Of a stretch of 64,000 nucleotides of DNA, positions 23,228 to 33,500 are shown piece after piece. Position numbers and translations under genes: made by a program. The notes under the pieces were generated by a model, which was not told the origin of the DNA, did no database searches, and worked only from the letters and a program-made list of their open reading frames with translations. The number at the start of each line of letters is the position of its first letter. Positions within the stretch are counted from its first letter, which is position 1. The stretch spans positions 42,890,213-42,954,212 of the forward strand of contig NC_057761.1 of assembly GCF_010389155.1 (NCBI RefSeq). Reading direction: 5' to 3'. Origin of the DNA: Erigeron canadensis (lineage: Eukaryota; Streptophyta; Magnoliopsida; Asterales; Asteraceae).

Positions 23228-23359
23228 ATGTATTATCGGTCATCAGTATGAAAGAGCATTAATCATCTATTAATCAAGTTATGCTTTTGTGGAACACTCT
23301 AATTACGAATTATGAATTTAATATATCTTGCAATGATAATAAATTTTAATCAATGAAGG

Positions 23360-25150
23360 ATTTTGAGCCTATCTAAAAAGGTAAACAAGTAATTGCCAGT
23401 CTTTAATGAAGGAAAATGCATTGACTAGATTGAAAAAAACCTTATATAATTACCTAAAAATGAAGATTTCATATCTGTGGAATGAATGATTTAAGGCGAT
23501 TTGTTGAATTAATTTATACAAAAAGGTATTTTTACAGGGACTCAACTAATGTACGCTTGAATAAGCTGCGTATTGAAGGAAAACTTTTTCCCGTAAACTG
23601 AAAGAAAATAATGAACACGTCCGAGCTGATTAAGAAGCTACATACATACATTCAATAAATCGCCGAATACTCCAAACAGATCCATAAATAATGCATACAA
23701 ACTGAGCAAACTTAAAAAACAAGCTTAAATTGAAATACTCCAGACAGGAAATGCTTTAACAGATCGAGGTTGTTAAAAAGGATACAGATGCTTTTTACTA
23801 TATTGGACTTTTTAACTTCACAAGTGAGAAAGCATGACGACTGATATAAGCCAAATCAAAAGTTACCTCCCAACAACAAACGATCGTTGGAAGACAAGGG
23901 TAGTAAATATTAATATATTCCTCAACGCTTTTGCTCTAGACAACTAATAGTTAAGCTTCTAATCTATTACTTGAACAAAGATCTAGTTTACACGTATGGA
24001 AACACTTTACTTGACTCTCTATATATACAAAAGTTTTACGAGTTTTAAGCGTGCTCATAATAATAGGCACAACCGCACAAGCTAGCGAAAGAGAGAGCCA
24101 AATTTTAACTGTCTAATTTAATGTTTTGATGACAGTTTCAATTCTAGCTCTTGTGATTTGATAGTAGTACTTTGTCAAAGAAAATGTGATGTTGTAATGA
24201 TAAAGATCATCGAATAACATTTCAAATTTCTCTCAAGTTCCAGTGTTTGTAGGATCAGACCCCTCTTATAACACTCACAAACTATATATATGTATGTAGT
24301 ATAATATGCAGTGAAGAAAGAATATGAAAAAAGACTTTTTACTAATTGAAAGAGGTTACACGACATACTACTACTACTATGCTATTTATAATAGCAAAAA
24401 CTAAACTGCCAATAGACCCACGTTCACTACTTTGCCACTTTTACTTTTTCTAACCACTAAAACATGACTAAAACATACTAAATAACTTGCAAATTAACTG
24501 CCTAGACAAACTGGAATTTCATACGAGACATACTAATTAAAATGTCATTTTCACTTGTTGACCCGAAATCAAAATTAACCCAACAGTGTTTACAATCTAA
24601 ATGTACCTTTTTTTTAAAAGGCAAATATACACAACCCTTAAATGATTGCCGGCCTGCCACCAACCATATATGCATACATGCCCTCAAAAAAGGTTTAACT
24701 TCTATAACACAGACAACCTTTCGACACTATATATATACATTGATTTATCACAGACTATACGCACACTTGCAAGTTTTTGAACATATATATATTTATTCAT
24801 TCTTATAACACAGACATAAAACTACAAAATAATATAAATTGATTCTATCTACCTTTATTATTTCCTTGGCAGTCCATGCAGATGCGACAACGCCGACAGG
24901 TAGCTGTCTGATCATCCGAACTATTTTCAACATTGTATTTTCTAATTTTAACCTTTGCAGCAGGTGCCTGATTCAAGACCCTCTTTCTTCATTACTAAAC
25001 TATAGCCAACCTTTTAATCTACTATATATAATTTTGTTATTATATACTCGTGTTGTTTTTAATTTCATGAAAGATAACAATCCATATATATATATATATA
25101 CACTTATTATTATTATTATGCACCATGCATATACTTTAGGAAAATGTTAA
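23360..25150 (-). repeat. Proximal unit of a tandem segmental duplication
   Basis: This segment aligns in order with 25430-29240. Shared landmarks include 'aataagctgcgtattgaagg' (23561 and 25500), 'gctcataataataggcacaa' (24052 and 25985), 'aaaaaaggtttaacttct' against 'aaaaaaggtttagcttct', and 'cagtccatgca...gcgacaa'. Relative to the distal unit it lacks the stretch corresponding to about 26430-28735, which held most exons of the E3 gene. Confidence 0.8.
24684..24956 (-). pseudogene. Truncated RING-CH E3 ligase copy (first exon joined to last codons)
   Basis: The minus strand at 24853-24956 reads VENSSDDQTATCRRCRICMD and CQGNNK and ends at a GT donor like the first RING exon of the downstream gene (CRLCMDSQGKNK). 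The next recognisable coding is at 24684-24703, KLNLF and a stop, the C-terminus of that gene. All exons between are gone through a deletion of about 2.3 kb. No in-frame ATG precedes the exon in the same frame. The CRIC zinc pair is intact here, so the deletion came after a functional state. It cannot make a RING-CH domain. Confidence 0.75.
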
Positions 25151-26404
25151 CGTGTATAAAAAAATTTATATTACATCTTTTATTCCATTAATTTGGATCT
25201 TCGTATTATTTAACTAATTGAGTTCTGTACGCTTGTATAAACAACACGTGTCCAACATCAAACTAGCAGAGGTCAAGAGGGTTGAGCCCCGTTGCAGGCC
25301 GGGTCTAGGGTCGTGTCTCTTTTGGAGGTCTTAATTGCTAGCCCCTTTTTGGTTTTTTTATAACAAAAATCATGATGCTCGATCAAACTATATTAAGACT
25401 CAGAGATTGATGGTTCAGATAAACTTTAATGAAATGAGAACTTAAAAGATCAAAGATTGCCATGACTTGTATTACAGTAACTCAACGAATGTACACTTCA
25501 ATAAGCTGCGTATTGAAGGTAAACTACTATCTCCCAAAAATTTATAGATAATATATAGTGAACACATCCGAGCTAAGAACCTACATATATACATACATTC
25601 AACAAACCGTGGAATACTAACAGCTTCTACATATTGCATACAAACTGAACAAACTTGAAGAAGAAAAAAAGAAATCGATGTTGTTAAAAAAGGATAGAGA
25701 TGCTTTTACTACGACTTCAACTGTGTACGTATATAAATCGAATCATAAGTTACCTCCCGGCAACAAAGGTTGGAAGGCAAAAGCTACCAAATTGGAAGAT
25801 CTAAGACTCTAGAGTCCGCTTCAGTAGTTACAAGAGTAATTAATGAGTTCCAAAAATTCTTCAACGCGCGTCTACTCTAGGCAACTAGAGTAATAGTTAA
25901 CCTTCAAATCTACTACTTTAAGGGAGATCCAATTAATAAGATAGACTTTACCTCTATGCTAAAATTTTACAAGTTTTCTAGCACGCTCATAATAATAGGC
26001 ACAACTGCACTGCACAAGCTAGCAAGAGGTCGAGAAAGCCTAGCTAACTTTAACTGTCTAATTTAATGTTTTTGATGTCAGTTTCAATTCTAATTCTTGT
26101 GTTGTTGCTATGATGGTAGCCTAGTTAGGGGTTCAATTCTCAGCGCGCCCCATGTCACTTTAAGCATAGTGTTACGTAATTAATTATCTATGTCCTCCAC
26201 AATGGACTACCATCGTGCATGGCAAATTAAATCAATAATGATATAAACGTCAAGTTAAAAATCATGTAAATCCATGGGTGCCATGTAGAGATACCTAACT
26301 AACAAAAACAGACTACGAGTATAAGTTACAGACAAATTTAAGATTTAGCCTAGCTAATTACACAACTTAAATGATTTTCTGCCACCGAACATGTATAAAT
26401 CTCC

Positions 26405-29089
26405 TTAAAAAAGGTTTAGCTTCTTTAGGCGCTCCTCGTGCTTTGGATCTAGCTTCGCTGGGGTGTAACAACCGTGAAGATCCTCTATTACATACTCCTG
26501 TCAGAGTCAAGGAAAACACTAATGCTTAACGAGGAAAAAGGTCGGTATCAACAATCTTTTCCAAGACGATGTACGTCTCAAGTTTCTATGGGACCGGCTA
26601 AAGCAAAACTTAGGCATATTATTTACTTACTTACACTTATGTATTTCATAGTTGATGGGCCATCTCACAGTAAATCATTAGGCTAGAAGCCCTTTGGTTT
26701 GATTCCCGTGAGAATTCCATGTGTGTGATTTGGGGAACTAACTAGCTAGCTACATTATATGAAAATCTATATATATTATTAGGGATAAGTACTATCCTAG
26801 AATGTAACAGACTTTGAACGAATATCTATAATGTGAAATAACCAAAGTTGTGTTCATTGTATGTAATCATCTTTAAATAATGTTTATTATATGTAAGAAA
26901 ATGTATCCGACCAATCAAAAACCAACAAGTGACAACTATATATGGTTGTCATGTATGCCTTTTTACATACAATAAACATAATTTAAAAATGGTTACATAC
27001 AAGGAACACAACTTTAGTTATTTCACACTATAGACATTCGTCCAAAATTTGGTACATTTCAAGATACTTATTCCCATATTATTACCTGTGTAAGTTGTTC
27101 TCTCATGGAGAGGATGTGGGAGGGTGTCTGAAAAGTAATCCTGCGGATAGCCATGATGTAAGCAAAGAAGCTAGACCAAAAGACAAGTATCAGTATTAGC
27201 CACAGCATGTCTATCTATATATGTAGACACTGCAACAGCATCAGTGTGGACCGTCGTCATTGCGTGAAAAGCGATTTAATTACTAGTATGAACGTACCAA
27301 ACGATCGCAATCAACATCTGGAAGATCATAATGCCCCCTGTAATAGCTAGCAAGCAATGACAACAAATCACACTTCCAGCCGGCCCGAGTTGGCTAATTA
27401 AGTAAATAGATATATGTATCTATCTGTATATGTTGCAAATACGTACAGGTGCTTGATAGTACATACTCCTTTATATATAGTTGTCAATGATGAGTATAAA
27501 AGAAGATTATATATATATAGCAAGCAAAATCATACTTTATTTATACTAGTACTGGAGCTAGCAGACATATATATACTTAAACCATAACATTTGTTAATTA
27601 GTTTTCTACTAATTAAATAATTAACCAGATCGATTAGGTTTGTCAAACATACTCAATAATTAGCAAAAGCAAAGGCAACAGGTAATTGCTTACCAAACTA
27701 GTAAGTCCTAGATGTTACCAACACTGACTGCTGGGTTTTTTTTTTTTTTTTAATTTTCTGTTGTATGTTGTAATTAAGTTACAAAGAGTAGGCCGGATAG
27801 AAAACTTAATACTATTAATTAATTACCTATACAATAATAGTAGATCGTGTGCCTTGACAACATATCATCCTCCTTATCATCAATAAAACTATTCTTGAGC
27901 AGACATATTGGGACTGCAATGATCACCTATATTTAACCACTTAGAAGTCAGAAAACGAATAATTTAATTAAAATATGGTAATTTTAAAGATAATATATAT
28001 AGTTCATTCATTCTCCATTACTACTTAAAAGTCAGAAAATGCATAAACTAAATCAATGAGATGAATTGGCAGCTAGCTAATCCGGCCGGTACAGATATTA
28101 ACAGGAACTAGTAGCTAGCTATAGAAGAAGACTCAACTAACTCTGTGAAGAAGATCACAGCGGCGAGATCAACCAATAGTCCGAATATATTTTTGGTCCA
28201 CCTAGCTCGAAGATGGAACTGGGCTTTGCAGGTTGTGCAATGTGAAAACGCGTTACCTGCTTCCTGTACGTACTATACGTTCTTAATTAATCATATCAAT
28301 AATAAATTACCCGAGTAGTAATTAACATATATCAAATACATATATATATTATCATCTATATTAGGATTTATTATATTATCATCTATATAAATAAATAAAT
28401 ATATATGAGATCGAAACAATAATATATATGAGCGGATGGACCTTGAAAGATCGCCATTGAACGATGCACAAACTGCTGTGTCCCTTTGCACATGCATGGA
28501 GATATCAATACATCATCTGCATTTCATTCGTATATAATTAATTAAAACAATAACACACAATTACTAATTAATTATTACGAAAAAGAGTACGTAGTAATCA
28601 AATAATATATGCCAACAATTAATTATTATCAAACAGTCAGATCGACTTCTTCGAAAAGTAACAATTAACCTCCTAGCTAGCTAGCTAGCTTGATCCATAT
28701 TCAATTAATTTAAAAAAGAAGAAATAAGTTAACAACCCTAGCTTCCCGAATGTATATATATTACATTAATTTATCACACCTAAGTACACTTGCGCCCAAG
28801 TTTTTGAGCACATATATATATATTTATTCATTCGTAATTGTAACAAACATAAAAATACTGAAAATCAATCAATCAATATATATTACTATGAGTCTATGAT
28901 AGAGTTAACTACAAATTAATATTAAAAATCTATTCAACCTTTATTTTTTCCTTGGGAGTCCATGCAAAGGCGACAAGTATTTTCAACATCTTTTTCAATA
29001 GTTTTAACTTCCTTTATATTGGGAGTCCATGGAATTGCGAAAAGTAGCTGCTGCTGCTTCATCCGAACTACTCGTCGTATTTTCAACAT
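26405..29089 (-). CDS. RING-CH (MARCH-type) membrane E3 ubiquitin ligase, zinc ligand lost
   Basis: Seven exons, 5' to 3' on the minus strand: 29089-28939, 28516-28442, 28256-28138, 27926-27827, 27337-27298, 27170-27086 and 26497-26405. The joined frame is open for 220 residues. The RING-CH domain runs CRLCMD (zinc 1-2), PCMCKGTQQFVHRS (zinc 3-4, His) and HCTTCKAQFHL (zinc 7-8). The expected Cys two residues after the His (HRSC) is Met, because about 15 nt are missing and the local frame has moved (HRSMAIFQG instead of HRSCLDHWRS-K-G). Two hydrophobic segments follow (GLLVDLAAVIFFTEL-VIIAVPICLL and IMIFQMLIAIVCFFAYIMA), then the C-terminal EYVIEDLHGCYTPAKLDPKH and LKKLNLF typical of the plant family. 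It is shorter than usual between the membrane segments. Homologues ubiquitinate membrane or endosomal targets; with a ligand lost, activity is doubtful. It is either a recent pseudogene or a repurposed protein. Confidence 0.8.
26773..27084. mobile_element. Mutator-type foldback MITE touching a splice donor
   Basis: The element is 26782-27075 (294 bp), flanked by the perfect 9-bp duplication atattatta at 26773-26781 and 27076-27084. The arms start gggataagta and, inverted, gggaataagtat, and stay similar for over 100 bp (including 'tgtgaaataac' and 'gttgtgttc'). It lies in the last intron of the RING-CH gene. The final base of the right target copy is the T of the intron's GT donor (27085-27084 on the minus strand). 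Confidence 0.85.
28672..28690. repeat. (CTAG)n simple repeat
   Basis: Four and a half ctag units within the first large intron of the RING-CH gene. Confidence 0.85.
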
Positions 29090-29240
29090 CTTTTTTTTTA
29101 ATTAATTTAACCTCGATCAGCCGGGTGCTTCAAAACCCTACAATCTTCTACCTCGATCTATTATTTCGTTCTTTTCTTCATATATTAATTACGAGTACTA
29201 ATTAAACGTCTAAACTATACCCAACTTTATAATCAACATA

Positions 29241-30538
29241 TACTCATCCTGTGGATATCTTATTACGTATTATATATATGGATTATATTAATATTAAATA
29301 TTATTATTGTTATTATTAGATATTAGATTATATGGATAGAGATGAAAAGTAAAGGTTTGCTTATATGTTTTTTTAGTTTTTTTTTCTTTTTAGGTAAGTC
29401 ATTTCAAATAAAAAAAATTTAAAAAATTTTCTTTTCAAAGAGCTTAACCCATAAGCTAAGATGACCCCGTCAGTCTATGACAGAGCCCATAGATAGATCA
29501 CACCATCACCGATCACCTTTTATGACCTTTGAATCCCAACTACTCTTTATAAAAACCCTTAAAAGTGAAAACTGTATCACTCCATTATATATAAGTTTAT
29601 GTGATATGTTTAACATGCAACCAAAATATGTCACAAAGTCAAACATATCATATGGGTTTATGTTCATTACGGATTAAATATTGTTAATCCTAGTTCAGTT
29701 GAAGGTTTAAATAATAAAGCATTAACTTGACTAAAATCGAGTGATCTTACCCTTTTGAATAAAAATTAAGTGGTTAAAATGATTATGTTTTTAAAATTAG
29801 GTAATTAAAGCATTCGAAATAAAAATTAAATGGTTAAAACTATTATTGTTTCAAAATTTAAGATTATATCATTTTAAAAAATAAGTGATTAGCCCGATAA
29901 TTGAACGAAAGTTAGATAACTAAAACATTATTGACCAAAAATAAATCCGAAGTTCAATATTACATGATTATTTGAGATAGTTAACTATAATTATAAGCGG
30001 TCCACCGTAAAAGCATAAAGCTTTAATTATGGTCACACGCATTGCATCACTCCATCTATTTAATTTGTACACTCCAGAATTTAGTGTCTAAAATTCAACG
30101 TACGCTACTAATATAGCTGATAATCACAGCGGAGAAGCATTGAAAATGGTATAAGGTATGAACGAGAGACAAATAACATTCACTACCAGAATGCCTGAAT
30201 TGCTTATCGTGTCTCCACCCTTTATTACCCTAGGTGGCCAAAAACCATACACAATTTACTGCTTCAAGCCAACTTTTTAAGTGTAAATCTTCTGATATAT
30301 GAAAATAAAATTTCAGAAGAAAACATAAACCTGAGATATCTTGTATTGCATCCAACCTTATTAGATAAAAATAAAAAATTTCTTGTGTAAAGAGAGAATT
30401 CTATGGCTTCTGCCCCACTGACAAAGTTAATTCACACAATGCACAATTAAAAATTTGGAGCTTCCCAGCTTAGACACCCCTCAAGAATCAAGACATGACT
30501 TCTCAAAACATCCCTAAGAAAAGGAGTCAGTGTTAACA
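29241..30538. other. Intergenic DNA between two minus-strand genes
   Basis: AT-rich. The part below 30538 should include the 3' untranslated region of the PDH gene. A (TATTAT)n-like stretch is at 29297-29325. No gene is supported. Confidence 0.4.
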
Positions 30539-33500
30539 TCAAGCACTTGCAGCCATGGGGACTGATCTGTAGCATACTCTCTTGGCAGCACGAACAATAT
30601 CCTCGATCTGTAGAAAACTCTAATTAACTTAGCTCAAACTCCAAAAGTTGGTAATCTAAAGCATATAAACTAGTAAAGAAATTTGACCTGAGGAAATGCC
30701 ATTCTCTCAAGATTAGCAGCATAAGGTGTGGGTACATCAGCCCCGGCAATTCTCTCCACTGGGGCATCAAGATAGCCAAAGCTATCTTCTACAACCGAAG
30801 CACTGCACAAAAAGAATCCCATTGAGAGACTATTTGTTGCCATTTCTATTGAAAAAAAAAGTGTAAAATGAAATATGATATATACGCCATAAAAGAGAAT
30901 AACTGGCTTACTGGCTTCTTATAATTGAGATGACAATTTTGACTCACTTTTGAATGTGTTGATTGGGATTGAAATTAATTCTATGGGGTCAAACAGTTAA
31001 ATTAAGCTAAAAGTTGTTTAGAAAGAAATAGCAATTGGTCCAATGGTTGAATGTCGCCCCATATTTGAATTTTAAGGAATAAAAATCCTCATAAATCTTG
31101 TTATTAAAAGAAAGTTGACACTTACTGAAATAATTATATACGTTCTATAACCTTATTTAACACAATCATTATTTATGCTAAAATGAAGCACAAAAACTGT
31201 TTCAAGTCAACCCGTCTCCACCCACAGTACATGTTTCCACTTTCCACCAGTTACTCAATATGAACGTTTCCACCTATATTCTTCTTTTGGATAAAGTTTT
31301 CCACCTATATTCTTTGCTAAATCTCAAAAGATAACTAAAAAGTTGCAAATACCAGATTTCAGCACCAATGCCATGTTGAGGAAACCCTTCCTCGACAGTG
31401 ACCAGCCTGTTAGTTTTCCTGACTGAAGCATTAATTGTAGCTCTATCTAGGGGTCGAATGGACCGCAGGTTTATAATCTGTAAAAAGGGTTCTGGTTATC
31501 AATCAAACTAGGATATGCATAATACAGCTTATTCCACGTATAAATACTTTGGCTCTTTGGTAATATACAACGTACCTCCGCACTTATTCCATCCTTCTCA
31601 AGTATTTCAGCCGCCTAAAATACACAACCATTACATCAGATTTGCAGAAAATGATATTAGAGAATTTAATAGTTTCGCAATTCTGGTGTGCTTCACTAAA
31701 ATGTGTCAACATGGGTAAGACTTCATCACAAATAGGTATAATACTTATAACTTGGTTAAGCTTCAAATAGGTCAAATGGGTCAGGTGCACAAAGTGTGCT
31801 CAAACGGATCCATACTGAAAGCTTGTTGGTTTTCTGCTGAAAGCATTTTCACCTGTTGACTAGGTAACTCTATTTTCCATCTCTAGCAGCAAAAAGTATG
31901 CTATCTGATATCAACCTTAAAAGTTGATTCTTAAGAATATAATAAAGAGGCAAATCTTATTTTTCAATTTGCCAACTAGAGTTTATCTTTGTCCTAATTG
32001 TGATATAGAACTTCACATTTGGAGACTTGAAGCAAAAAAAAAAAAAATCCATATAGATTAGACTAAGTATTCCAACAAACCTTAAGAGCATAGCCAACCA
32101 TCTTGGAGAAAGCCGTGATCGTGATATCTTTCCCTTCTCTTTCAATCTATGGCCAGTGAGCGTAAAAGACCATGGTAAGCCAGATCCGATAGATTCACAA
32201 CAAACTTAAATGAAAATACAAAGGTTAGCCAACGAACCTTTGCTTTTCCTATAGGGAGACAGAAACTTGAATCAAGGGCTTCGGCGGATACTGGGAAAGA
32301 TTCACCATATCTAAGAAATTTCATTTTTTTTTTCAGAGGATTAGTGGCGAACGTATTGAGCAGTAATGATAATGAGATAGCAATACTAATTGAGTCAAGC
32401 AAATTGGTTCACAGGTCAAAACACATAATTTTGTGAGTCAGGTTGACCTAGGTTTACCCAACACAATATTTGCTTTTTTATAAAAATAGGACTTCTTACA
32501 AAAATTAGTGTCAAACATTATCTATATACTATATTATAAAGCAGATTCCCCTTGTCTAAATTTTAAGTTTCAACATTTACTTTCCTAAAATGCCCCTTCT
32601 ATCTATTCAATATTTATCTAAAATAACTATATTACCCTTTCTCTCTCATCAAATATCAACCAATCATATTATTTCTCTCTCCTCTATAAATCATTTATTC
32701 CTTCAATTCATTCAAAAAAAATTTATCTTAAAAACCGTAAATCGATAAATTATAAAAATTATATGGGTGCTCATAAAATTTCGTGCTCTTTCATTAGAGA
32801 TGTCATTCGATATACTTTCGACGAATTTTTAAATATGAGGGTGGAGCCCATACGGCTAAGACATTTGGCTATGACTCTCTATAACCTATCACACTCTATG
32901 ACCTATCACCCCACCATCTTACCGCCGCAACGCGCGGGTACTTGCTCTCGTTTTCTAAATATGTATCAATGTTCAAATTTATTAATGAAATAATATAGAA
33001 GGTTTTTAATGCAACACAAATACGTTTGGACCAACTTTTGACACGTTCAACAGATTTGGAACAATTCCTTCACAGCTAATCTTTGCTCTCTAGAACTTCC
33101 ACTCTATTGGAAAAAAACAGATAACACATGTCGCCTCGTGAATAACTAAATGGGCCAAATTAACGAGTGACAATTTACTTACAACAACTCATTCTCAAGA
33201 AAAACAACAGGGTCAGGGTCCCTGATAGCAGCTTTTAGAAGTCCACGGGCATCTTCAGAAGAGTATGGTACAAGTACTTTCAAACCAGGTACAGCGCCAT
33301 ACCATGCGCCATAACACTGCACCACATTACAAATATATGAGCAACAAATTCTAGTGGTCACTGGTAACAAAGATTGTTTATGCAAGATGCACAGTGAAGA
33401 ACTTATCATTACCCATGAATACATGACAACCAATTACTAGGTTAAATTCTGAGCACCAATAATCACACTGACATGTGGAACCAAAATTATTTTATGCCAA

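Larger units (their letters stand above)
25430..29240 (-). repeat. Distal unit of the tandem segmental duplication
   Basis: Counterpart of 23360-25150. It holds the whole E3 gene plus a later MITE insertion (26782-27075), so the duplicates differ by one large deletion and one insertion as well as by point changes. Confidence 0.8.

Noticed and set aside
26687..26735. A tRNA-like B box ('ggtttgattcccg')
   Set aside because: No matching acceptor stem, D arm or anticodon arm can be built upstream; at best a SINE scrap.
28291..28497. Minus-strand frame beginning MHVQRDTAV
   Set aside because: It overlaps RING-CH exon 28442-28516 in the wrong frame; the correct frame gives PCMCKGTQQFVHRS.
33179..33433. 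A separate small gene on the minus strand
   Set aside because: It is exon 8 of the PDH E1 beta gene plus intron read-through.
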